Shown here piece by piece: positions 25,585 to 32,701 of a stretch of 57,949 nucleotides of DNA. The stretch is from positions 1 through 57,949 of the forward strand of contig NZ_URHZ01000030.1 in NCBI RefSeq assembly GCF_900547735.1, read 5' to 3'. Every line of letters begins with the position of its first letter. Positions within the stretch are counted from its first letter, which is position 1. This stretch comes from an uncultured Clostridium sp. (GTDB lineage: Bacteria > Bacillota > Clostridia > Lachnospirales > Lachnospiraceae). Below the pieces are notes generated by a model. It saw only the letters and a list, made by a program, of their open reading frames with translations, made no database searches and was not told the DNA's origin. Made by a program: the position numbers and the translations under genes.

Positions 25585-26976
25585 CTACACTGTAATTCTC
25601 CCAGAAACATGAATTGCGTGATCCGACAAATTCTCAATATAAATACTATAGCTACCCGGTACGATTGTAAAAGAGTAATTTACAGCCCCTTTGCTGGAAT
25701 TTACATATTTTGCTGTACTTCCTTTGAGATAACCAACTCGAAAGCTGTCACTTGACGAAGAAGCCGTCAGGGAAATATCCATAGAAGTCGAATTCAAATC
25801 TCCGTCAATCCAAAATCTGTCCCCTGCTTCGATTGTAATATCAATCCAATTGTCTCCTCTTACACTTAAATTCATTGAATATGATTCTTCCGCCGTCATC
25901 TTTACAGTTCCTGTAAATTCTTTAAAATCATTCATCTGTTCTACTTCAACAGCTTCCGATAATACTCTTTCAGTTGAGTTGTTCTGCCCCATCAAAATGC
26001 CTGTCACCGATGCATAACCAACCACAGGGCAGGTAACTATCATGAGTACAGATATTACAAATAATAAGACTTTTTTTCCCCTCGATAGACTTTTTTTCTG
26101 CATAAAATTGCTAAGCCTCCTTTTTAGCGCCTTTTCATTGTTGGAAAAACCAGCAAGCATTATATTCTTCTGACATTCGATTGCTCGTTCTAATATTGCT
26201 AGTATCAGCTCTGCATAGAAACGTTTCTCTTTTAGAGGAGCATTACCAATTACTTTTTCGTCACATGCCATTTCTGCTGCTTCAAATACTTCCTTACCAA
26301 AAAAATATATAGCCGGATTAAACCAGTGTACAATTCTGATCCATGTAACTAATTGTTTAAAAAGTACGTCCCTGCTTTTTAGGTGAAAAAATTCATGCTT
26401 TAGCAACATTTTCCATTCTTCTTGGTTGTACGTTACATCTGGCAGAATAATCACAGGAAAGAAAATACCCGAAGTAAACGGTGAAATAACACTGGAACAT
26501 CTAAGTAGTTTTACATTCTTCTTTATCCCAAGTTCTTTTCTGATACTGGCACATAACTGTTTTAGCTCATTCTCCTCTTTGATATCAGCTTTTTTGTAAA
26601 GCTTGTAAAGGCTAAGTTGTCCATATAAGAGAGTCAGAAATAATGTGATAACCATTCCCAATATCCATATTATACCTATCTTCATGAATAGTGAATGATA
26701 CTGTAGAAATCTGGTATACGTCAAAAGTGTTATATTTAAATATCCTTTAACAAAATCAGGTCCATTAAGTAATACTTCTATCCCTCCTATACTTGACTTG
26801 AAAGCAATTATTGCCAGAATAAAAACAGGAAAAAGATAAAATAAGAGCAGCAATTTTATTAATAAATAATACCAGATTCGACAGCCATTAAAAACACTTT
26901 GGATTGCTAGTAAAAATACAAAAGACACAGTTCCTGCTACAGATACCCCTAATAAAATCATCAAGAATTCACCCAT
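25585..26976 (-). CDS. M56 (BlaR1-type) membrane metalloprotease with novel C-terminal sensor
   Basis: A 463-residue integral membrane protease. Helices at about 5-27, 33-58, 98-118 and 303-326. The zinc motif HEFFH (194-198) and the downstream glutamate motif EAAEMACDEKVIG (232-244) are both present, so catalytic function is likely. In BlaR1/MecR1 the segment after the last helix is a penicillin-binding domain. Here residues 330-463 instead form a short beta-rich region (ESYSMNLSVRGDNWIDITIE, ending GSYSIYIENLSDHAIHVSGR) with no SxxK motif. The signal sensed is therefore probably not a beta-lactam. Expected partner is the BlaI-type repressor at 27399. It has its own promoter and heads a three-gene operon. 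Confidence 0.9.
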   Translation of the reverse strand: MGEFLMILLGVSVAGTVSFVFLLAIQSVFNGCRIWYYLLIKLLLLFYLFPVFILAIIAFKSSIGGIEVLLNGPDFVKGYLNITLLTYTRFLQYHSLFMKIGIIWILGMVITLFLTLLYGQLSLYKLYKKADIKEENELKQLCASIRKELGIKKNVKLLRCSSVISPFTSGIFFPVIILPDVTYNQEEWKMLLKHEFFHLKSRDVLFKQLVTWIRIVHWFNPAIYFFGKEVFEAAEMACDEKVIGNAPLKEKRFYAELILAILERAIECQKNIMLAGFSNNEKALKRRLSNFMQKKSLSRGKKVLLFVISVLMIVTCPVVGYASVTGILMGQNNSTERVLSEAVEVEQMNDFKEFTGTVKMTAEESYSMNLSVRGDNWIDITIEAGDRFWIDGDLNSTSMDISLTASSSSDSFRVGYLKGSTAKYVNSSKGAVNYSFTIVPGSYSIYIENLSDHAIHVSGRITV

Positions 26977-27035
26977 AAAATACCCCTTTTCATGAAGTTA
27001 AGGAATATTTTAACATATTTTATTAATGAGTTCAT
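26961..27035 (-). CDS. Possible 24-residue leader peptide overlapping the M56 start
   Basis: A short frame, MNSLIKYVKIFLNFMKRGIL..., basic and amphipathic. It starts through an ATGA overlap with an 8-codon frame (27032-27058) that has a strong AAAGGAG site. It runs 16 bases into the M56 gene in another frame. This may be translational coupling or chance in AT-rich DNA. Confidence 0.3.
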   Translation of the reverse strand: MNSLIKYVKIFLNFMKRGILWVNS

Positions 27036-27131
27036 CCTTTTAATAATAGAAATACCATGTTGATCATCTCCTTTACTTTATTTAAGTGAAAATAAATTTA
27101 TTATTATCATATTGTTTTTAAATGTATTTAT

Positions 27132-27160
27132 ATTGTACTATATATTTTTAAATATATCAA
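27132..27160 (-). promoter_or_regulatory. Promoter of the M56-secreted protein operon
   Basis: Minus strand: TTGATA (27155-27160), 17-base spacer, TACAAT (27132-27137). The -10 lies in the near-palindrome ATATAGTACAATAT, a possible BlaI-type site. The leader to the M56 ATG is about 150 bases. Confidence 0.6.
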
Positions 27161-27292
27161 CATCTTTTTTCTTTAAAATGTTATATTTTTCTTGACATGT
27201 GTAAATTTTCTAAAGCAAAAAATGAGGAATTAAACAAGAGCCTTCGTAATAAATATTGGGATCGGGTAGAATACAAACAAAGTCTTTAGCTA

Positions 27293-27329
27293 CATAAAAA
27301 AAGCGAAGCAGTATAGAGACCACTTCGCT
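27293..27329 (-). terminator. Terminator of the BlaI-type gene
   Basis: AGCGAAG (27302-27308) pairs with CTTCGCT (27323-27329), followed on the minus strand by a run of seven T. It separates the repressor from the M56 operon. Between it and the M56 promoter I see no supported gene on the minus strand. Confidence 0.85.
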
Positions 27330-27398
27330 GGGAAATTTAACATATAAAAAACATAAAATCACTTTTTAAACTATTTACATATTTCTTTTCAGTTGCTA

Positions 27399-27785
27399 TT
27401 ACTCTCCATCTCCTAATTCATCTAGAAAATCTCGAACCCGTTCAAGTTGTTCTTCACTCAATTTTCCCTTTCCAAAGAAAGAAGCAACTACCCCTTCCAG
27501 TGGTTGGCCATACATCTTGCGCATGGATTCATTAATTTGAAACTGTTCATACTCCAGTTTTGTGATAAGAGGTTCATAAAAATAATATCTTCCCTGTTTT
27601 TCATATCTTAAAAATCCCTTCTGAGTCAGTCTGTGCAAGTAAGTAGATATAGTTGGACGTTCCCATTTATGTTCAGAAAAGTAGTCAACAAAATTCTGAA
27701 GCGTTTTTTTCCCTTCAGAAGTCCAGATATATTCCATAAATTCCATTTCTGCTTTTGTCAATTTTTCTATCTTATTTTGCCTCAT
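27399..27785 (-). CDS. BlaI/MecI/CopY-family transcriptional repressor
   Basis: A 128-residue winged-helix repressor. The N-terminal 75 residues carry the BlaI DNA-binding domain: KLTKAEMEFMEYIW, then HKWERPTISTYLHRLTQKGF (recognition helix) and LRYEKQGRYYFYEPLI (wing). The C-terminal helices (residues 80-128) would dimerise; VVASFFGKGKLSEEQ lies where BlaI is cleaved by its M56 partner. In the known paradigm the M56 protease inactivates the repressor on sensing a signal. It has a consensus promoter overlapped by a palindrome, suggesting autorepression, and its own terminator. Confidence 0.93.
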   Translation of the reverse strand: MRQNKIEKLTKAEMEFMEYIWTSEGKKTLQNFVDYFSEHKWERPTISTYLHRLTQKGFLRYEKQGRYYFYEPLITKLEYEQFQINESMRKMYGQPLEGVVASFFGKGKLSEEQLERVRDFLDELGDGE

Positions 27786-27846
27786 TTATCTTCTCCCTAC
27801 TCTATATTTCAAAAAATGTCTTTATCGTACCGAATTATTTTTTCTG

Positions 27847-27884
27847 ATACTATAAAGTATAATTTTTTTAAAATCAGTTGTCAA
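27847..27884 (-). promoter_or_regulatory. blaI-type gene promoter with overlapping operator palindrome
   Basis: Minus strand: TTGACA (27879-27884), 17-base spacer, TATACT (27856-27861). The palindrome ATACTTTATAGTAT (27847-27860) covers the -10, a typical place for an autoregulatory repressor site. Confidence 0.75.
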
Positions 27885-27952
27885 CTGCAAGGATATCGCC
27901 TGTCCTCTACCAAATCAATCCTTTCGGTTATAAATTTGACAACAAGTAACAT

Positions 27953-28438
27953 TTAGATATGAATGTAAAAAAGCATAAAGCTTATCGGCAAAATACAGAT
28001 CATCAAAAGTAAAAAAAGCCATGTACAAAAAAAATCAAATATAAAGTTGGAGTGAAACAACATATCATATAACCCCACACAAAAGCTGCCTAAAAGGACA
28101 AAATATATTAATTCCTTACCCCCAAGCAGAGACTTGACGCTTTCCCGTATGGCAGCGTCCGTTTTTCGCATATAACAGGAAACGGCAAGAAGACATGCCA
28201 TAATAATGATACATGACAGGTATGAAAAAGTAATTATAATATCATGGTTTCCTTTATACAAACATCCACCCATGATATTTATTGCCGTAGCTGCTATCAA
28301 TAAGCGGATCAGGAATCGTTCCCATGTCCTCAGCTTTAAAAGACGGGATTCCAGCTCATTAATATCTACAGCCTGCATTGAGTCGATAGACCCTGGTTTG
28401 GAATCCAGCAATTTTACAACCCCTTTTTTCTTTGTCAT
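27953..28438 (-). CDS. Four-helix membrane protein of unknown function
   Basis: A 161-residue protein with a 40-residue cytoplasmic N-terminus and four predicted membrane helices (about 42-60, 66-89, 109-129, 132-160). I do not recognise a family. ATG with GGAG 8 bases upstream. It lies 50 bases after the 110-residue membrane protein and probably shares its transcript. Both are in the AT-rich island next to the BlaI/M56 genes, but composition is less extreme here and no common function is evident. Confidence 0.7.
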   Translation of the reverse strand: MTKKKGVVKLLDSKPGSIDSMQAVDINELESRLLKLRTWERFLIRLLIAATAINIMGGCLYKGNHDIIITFSYLSCIIIMACLLAVSCYMRKTDAAIRESVKSLLGGKELIYFVLLGSFCVGLYDMLFHSNFIFDFFCTWLFLLLMICILPISFMLFYIHI

Positions 28439-28488
28439 GCCTGTCTCCTTTCCGCCTTAAATGCAGTTCATTATTATTTTTCACATTT

Positions 28489-28821
28489 CTATAACGCAAG
28501 TCCCAAATACAAAATATCTATGACGATCACAACAAGACTCAGTATCCATAGCATTTTCGTGACCCTATCCTTTGCCACGACCTGAAACCATTCTTTTGAA
28601 GTTTCGATTCTGGGTTTCATCAAAAGCCCAAAATAAACCGATGCAGAAATACCGGTAAGTCCCAGCAGCCAAAACCCATTATCATAGAGCCATGCCACTC
28701 CCAGGAGCGAAGACAGCCCTTTTCCAAAGATACACAGGTCGGCAAACAAAATCCCCGCCGCCTGCTGTCTGCCGGTTCTGATCCGTTCCGACACTATAAG
28801 GTTCTTCCCGCTACTCATCAT
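28489..28821 (-). CDS. Three-helix membrane protein of unknown function
   Basis: A 110-residue protein with a basic cytoplasmic N-terminus (SERIRTGRQQ) and three predicted helices (about 21-45, 50-68, 88-108). The GGAGG site before the first ATG supports the start. First gene of a pair with the 161-residue protein. Upstream are two palindromes (28882-28896 and near 28912) that could be operators. Similar small membrane proteins often accompany a DNA-binding regulator, but none is visible here. Confidence 0.7.
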   Translation of the reverse strand: MMSSGKNLIVSERIRTGRQQAAGILFADLCIFGKGLSSLLGVAWLYDNGFWLLGLTGISASVYFGLLMKPRIETSKEWFQVVAKDRVTKMLWILSLVVIVIDILYLGLAL

Positions 28822-28881
28822 CCTGCTACCTCCCTAATATGAAAATACCTTCTAAAATCACAGTGACAATCCAGCCTGAGA

Positions 28882-28896
28882 TACTGTCAGACAGTA
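28882..28896. promoter_or_regulatory. Palindrome upstream of the small membrane-protein pair
   Basis: TACTGTCAGACAGTA is a perfect 15-base palindrome about 60 bases upstream of the 110-residue gene. CAACTGTATAGTTG lies 15 bases further up. Either could be an operator; no regulator is identified. Confidence 0.45.
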
Positions 28897-29043
28897 AAAA
28901 TATCACAACTGTATAGTTGCATACCTCCCCTAAATTTTACCATGTCCACCGCCCCCCTTTTCTTTCTTTTTCCTGACAATTCACTGACATTTATTTTATA
29001 AATTATCCCCGGTCACTCCGGGAACTCGACTGTCGATATATCC

Positions 29044-29105
29044 GAAAAGAGCTGCTGCAAAATAGAAAAATATCATAGATAAATTCTATTCTGCAACAGC
29101 TCTTC
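29044..29105 (-). terminator. Terminator of the liv operon
   Basis: AAGAGCTGCTGCA (29047-29059) pairs with TGCAACAGCTCTT (29092-29104), with an inner AATAGAA/TTCTATT pairing. On the minus strand CTCTTTTC follows. It lies 28 bases after livF. Confidence 0.75.
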
Positions 29106-29132
29106 CTTGCTCAAAAACAATACCAGTCTATC

Positions 29133-29843
29133 CTACTCGCTCAAATACGCCTTCTTCACCGAATCATCATTCATCAACTCTTTCGCATCGCCCTTTAAAA
29201 CAATACTTCCCGTCTCAAGGACATAGGCCTTGTTGGCAATCGAAAGCGCTTTTTTTGCATTCTGTTCCACCAGAAGGACCGTGGTCCCGTCGGCGCTGAT
29301 CTCCTTGATGATATCGAAAATCTCATTTACATAGATCGGGGAAAGGCCCATCGAAGGTTCATCCATAACAATCAGACGGGGATGTGACATCAGGGCGCGG
29401 CCCATGGCCAGCATCTGCTGTTCACCGCCCGAGAGGGTTCCTGCAAGCTGGTTTTTTCTCTCCTCCAGCCTTGGGAAACGTTTATAAATCTTTGCCAGCG
29501 TATCCTCTATCTCCTGCTTATCGCTTCGCGTGTAAGCGCCCATTTTCAGGTTCTGCAGTACGGTGAGCTGGGCAAATACCCTTCTGCCCTCCGGGACATG
29601 GGCAATTCCCATGGGCACCAGCTTATAGCCGGGAACTCTGGTGATGTCCTTTCCCTCGAAGACGATACTGCCCGATTTGGCAGGAATCAGTCCGGTGATT
29701 GTGTGAAGGGTGGTCGTTTTTCCGGCTCCGTTGGCTCCAATCAGGGCGATGACATCGCCCTCGTCAACTTCAAAGGAAATCCCCTTCAGCGCCTGTATGA
29801 CGCCGTAATATACGTTTAAATCTTTTACTTCCAGCATTGCCAT
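29133..29843 (-). CDS. livF: Branched-chain amino acid ABC transporter ATPase LivF
   Basis: One of two ATPases powering uptake through LivH-LivM at the inner face of the membrane. The 236-residue protein has Walker A GANGAGKTT, the Q-loop, signature LSGGEQQMLAMGRAL, Walker B RLIVMDEPSMGLSP and the switch histidine position LLVEQN. The LivF hallmark IAHVPEGRRVFAQLTVLQNL is present. Start at 29843 follows GGAGGAC; the longer frame overlaps livG. Last gene of livJ-livH-livM-livG-livF. Confidence 0.95.
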   Translation of the reverse strand: MAMLEVKDLNVYYGVIQALKGISFEVDEGDVIALIGANGAGKTTTLHTITGLIPAKSGSIVFEGKDITRVPGYKLVPMGIAHVPEGRRVFAQLTVLQNLKMGAYTRSDKQEIEDTLAKIYKRFPRLEERKNQLAGTLSGGEQQMLAMGRALMSHPRLIVMDEPSMGLSPIYVNEIFDIIKEISADGTTVLLVEQNAKKALSIANKAYVLETGSIVLKGDAKELMNDDSVKKAYLSE

Positions 29844-29856
29844 AAGACTGTCCTCC

Positions 29857-30615
29857 TTATTCTCCCAGATATGCCGCAACTACCTGCGGGTTGTTCAGTA
29901 CATCGCCTGTGGGGCCTTCCGCCAGCATATGGCCGAAGTTTAATACGGTCAGGCGCTCGCAGATTCCTGATACAAGCTTCATATCATGTTCAATCAGAAG
30001 GATTGTCATATCGAAATTATCGCGGACGAAACGGATGGTGTTCATCAGCTCCGCCGTCTCATTCGGGTTCATTCCGGCCGCCGGCTCATCCAGAAGGAGG
30101 AGCTTCGGCTCCGTCGCAAGGGCCCTTGCTATCTCTAACTTCCTCTGTTTTCCGTAGGGAAGGTTGGATGCCTTATAGCCGAACTCCTTATCCAGATCAA
30201 AGACCTTTAAAAGCTCCATTGCCCTCTCATCCATCTTCTTTTCCACTTTATAATATCCGGGAAGGCGGAAGATGCCGGACAGCGTGGAGTACGTATTGTG
30301 GTTATGAAGTCCCACTTTTACATTGTCGAGAACGCTCAGTTCCTTGAAAAGGCGGATATTCTGGAACGTCCTGGCAACGCCTGCCTTATTGATATCGGCC
30401 GTCTTATGGCCTGTTATATTCTTTCCATCCAGTGTAATCTGACCGCAGTCGGGCTTGTATACGCCGGTCAGCAGATTGAAAATCGTCGTTTTTCCGGCTC
30501 CGTTCGGTCCGATCAGGCCGTAGAGCTGGCCTTTTTCAATTGTTACATTAAAGTCGTCGACCGCCTTCAGGCCGCCGAAGGAGATACTTAAGTTTTTTAC
30601 TTCCAGCATTGCCAT
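29857..30615 (-). CDS. livG: Branched-chain amino acid ABC transporter ATPase LivG
   Basis: Partner ATPase of LivF. 252 residues with Walker A GPNGAGKTT, the LivG-type VARTFQNIRLF, a slightly altered signature NLPYGKQRKLEIARAL, Walker B KLLLLDEPAAGMNP and switch LLIEHDMKLV. The AGGAGGC site places the start at 30615. It lies 3 bases after the livM stop, so the two are tightly linked. Confidence 0.95.
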   Translation of the reverse strand: MAMLEVKNLSISFGGLKAVDDFNVTIEKGQLYGLIGPNGAGKTTIFNLLTGVYKPDCGQITLDGKNITGHKTADINKAGVARTFQNIRLFKELSVLDNVKVGLHNHNTYSTLSGIFRLPGYYKVEKKMDERAMELLKVFDLDKEFGYKASNLPYGKQRKLEIARALATEPKLLLLDEPAAGMNPNETAELMNTIRFVRDNFDMTILLIEHDMKLVSGICERLTVLNFGHMLAEGPTGDVLNNPQVVAAYLGE

Positions 30616-30618
30616 AAC

Positions 30619-31683
30619 CTATGCCTCCTCCTTTGTCTTTGGTTTCCTGATTGAGGCCACGAGCCTCTCGCGCACCTGGATTGCTTTCGGGCTTGCCGTG
30701 AGAAGCATCATGACAATCAGCACAATGGCATAGATCAGCATACGGTAATTATTCAGTCCGCGGAGCATCTCCGGAAGCAGAGTCAGAATAACGGCCGAAA
30801 TCACGGAGCCGCGGATATTGCCGATGCCGCCCAGCACGACAAATACCAGGATCATGATCGACATATTGTAGCCGAAACTCTTCGGAGTCGCAGCCAGTGT
30901 CGCCAGGTTATGAGCATAGAGCACACCCGCCACGCCGGCCAGAGCCGCCGATACGGAGAATGCCAGCAGTTTGTACTTTGTAATATTAATTCCAATCGAT
31001 TCCGCCGCGATACGGTTATCACGGATCGCCATGATGGCGCGTCCCGTCCTGGAATTGATCATGTTGAGGACGATAAAAAGGGAGATTAACACCAGGATAA
31101 AACCGATGGTAAACGTCGCCATCTTGGGTGTGCCTGTAATACCCTGAGCGCCCTTGATAATCACTTCGCCTTCCGGCGCAAGATTTAAAGATGCCACGTC
31201 TTTCGTGGAAATATGGAGCCCATTTGCATCCATGCCCACGTAAAGAACGTTGATGACATTCTTAATGATTTCACCGAATGCCAGCGTTACAATCGCCAGA
31301 TAGTCGCCCTTAAGCCTCAATACCGGGATACCGATGAGAATGCCGAAAACGGCAGCCACAAGAGCTCCCACGAAAAGGGCTATGATAAAACGGACCTGAT
31401 TGCTTGGAATGGCGGCCGCCATCGCATGGGTAAAGAAAGCGCCCGAAAATGCACCGACACACATGAAGCCCGCATGACCGAGACTGAGCTCTCCCAGAAT
31501 TCCAACCGTGAGGTTCAGAGATACCGCAAGGATAACATAAGTACAAAGGGGAACCAGAATTCCCTTTAAAAGGCTGTTGATATGGCCTCCGGCCATCAGG
31601 GCCTGGATCAGGAGATAGCAGCCGATCACCAGAGCGTAAGTGATGACATTTTGAACCAGAATTTTATTTTTATATGCTTTCAT
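30619..31683 (-). CDS. livM: Branched-chain amino acid ABC transporter permease LivM
   Basis: A 354-residue permease with about 8-10 membrane helices, beginning VITYALVIGCYLLIQALMAG. The LivM family block NLTVGILGELSLGHAGFMCVGAF is present and the EAA-like coupling region GRAIMAIRDNRIAAESIGIN is intact. The start at 31683 gives MKAYKNKILVQN with an AGGTGG site, removing an unsupported extension that overlaps livH. Forms the channel with LivH. Confidence 0.94.
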   Translation of the reverse strand: MKAYKNKILVQNVITYALVIGCYLLIQALMAGGHINSLLKGILVPLCTYVILAVSLNLTVGILGELSLGHAGFMCVGAFSGAFFTHAMAAAIPSNQVRFIIALFVGALVAAVFGILIGIPVLRLKGDYLAIVTLAFGEIIKNVINVLYVGMDANGLHISTKDVASLNLAPEGEVIIKGAQGITGTPKMATFTIGFILVLISLFIVLNMINSRTGRAIMAIRDNRIAAESIGINITKYKLLAFSVSAALAGVAGVLYAHNLATLAATPKSFGYNMSIMILVFVVLGGIGNIRGSVISAVILTLLPEMLRGLNNYRMLIYAIVLIVMMLLTASPKAIQVRERLVASIRKPKTKEEA

Positions 31684-31693
31684 CTGTAACCAC

Positions 31694-32575
31694 CTACACT
31701 TTCTCGTTAATTTTCTTGCCAAGGATGCCGGTCGGGCGCACCAGAAGCACGATAATCAGTACCGAGAATACGATAGCGTCGGACAACTGGGAAGAAATAT
31801 AGGCTTTCGCCAGGTTTTCTATCACGCCGAGCAGGATTCCTCCGATCATGGCTCCGGGAATGGAACCGATACCGCCGAATACGGCGGCCACGAATGCCTT
31901 GATACCGGGCATGGAACCCGTATAAGGAGTCAGGGACGGATATGCGGAACAGAGAAGCACGCCTGCAATGGCTGCCAGGGAAGAACCGATGGCAAATGTA
32001 ACGGCAATCGTTCCGTTTACATTGATTCCCATCAGGGTTGCCGCTCCCTTATCTTCCGATACGGCCAGCATTGCCTGCCCCATCTTCGTCTTATTGATGA
32101 AGGTGGTCAGAGCCAGCATAATGACGATACAGGTGACGATTGTTACAATCGTTACGCTGGAGATGGACAGCTTTCCGTCTGCCAGCTTAAGCGCCGGAAG
32201 AGTCACAACGGAAGTGAACTGTCTGGCATTGGAGCCGAACATCAGCAGAGCAATATTCTGCAGCAGATAGCTGACGCCGATAGCCGTAATAAGAACTGCC
32301 AGTGGGGAAGCTCCCCTGAGAGGCCTGTAAGCGACCTTTTCAATGGTCACGCCCAGAACCGTACATACTACAATTGAAGCCAGAACCCCGACGACCGGAG
32401 ATCCCCCTGCCGTGCTCACGACCGTAAATACGGTAAAACCGCCGATCATAATGATATCTCCATGGGCAAAGTTCAGCATCTTGGCAATGCCGTAAACCAT
32501 GGTGTAACCAAGGGCAATGATCGCATATACACTTCCAAGGCTGATCCCGTTGATTAAATAAGAAAGAAAACTCAT
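31694..32575 (-). CDS. livH: Branched-chain amino acid ABC transporter permease LivH
   Basis: A 293-residue permease with about 8 membrane helices. The family N-terminus reads INGISLGSVYAIIALGYTMVYG followed by NFAHGDIIMIGGF. The coupling loop contains MGQAMLAVSEDKGAATLMGIN. It is the first gene after the livJ terminator and probably is expressed by read-through from the livJ promoter. Confidence 0.95.
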   Translation of the reverse strand: MSFLSYLINGISLGSVYAIIALGYTMVYGIAKMLNFAHGDIIMIGGFTVFTVVSTAGGSPVVGVLASIVVCTVLGVTIEKVAYRPLRGASPLAVLITAIGVSYLLQNIALLMFGSNARQFTSVVTLPALKLADGKLSISSVTIVTIVTCIVIMLALTTFINKTKMGQAMLAVSEDKGAATLMGINVNGTIAVTFAIGSSLAAIAGVLLCSAYPSLTPYTGSMPGIKAFVAAVFGGIGSIPGAMIGGILLGVIENLAKAYISSQLSDAIVFSVLIIVLLVRPTGILGKKINEKV

Positions 32576-32649
32576 ACCGCCTACACCTACCTCTTTGTCT
32601 TTTTTCTCACGGCTTCAAAGCGCTGTGGGCTTTTACCGCCGTCAATGTT

Positions 32650-32681
32650 AAAAAAGAGGGTTGTCATTCAGACAACCCTCT
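32650..32681 (-). terminator. Attenuating terminator between livJ and livH
   Basis: AGAGGGTTGTC (32655-32665) pairs perfectly with GACAACCCTCT (32671-32681), followed on the minus strand by TTTTTT. Partial termination here would make the binding protein in excess over the membrane parts. Confidence 0.9.
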
Positions 32682-32701
32682 CGAAGGGCTAATTACTATA
32701 A

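Noticed and set aside
27197..27289. A 30-codon plus-strand frame, MCKFSKAKNEELNKSLRNKY..., between the BlaI-type and M56 genes
   Set aside because: Its composition looks protein-like, but there is no ribosome site or promoter and it runs against the local gene direction. It may be a remnant of a lost gene; not annotated as a gene.
24300..29043. Mobile element borders (integrase, terminal repeats) for the AT-rich island
   Set aside because: No recombinase, tRNA or flanking direct repeat could be found by eye, so the island is described by composition only.
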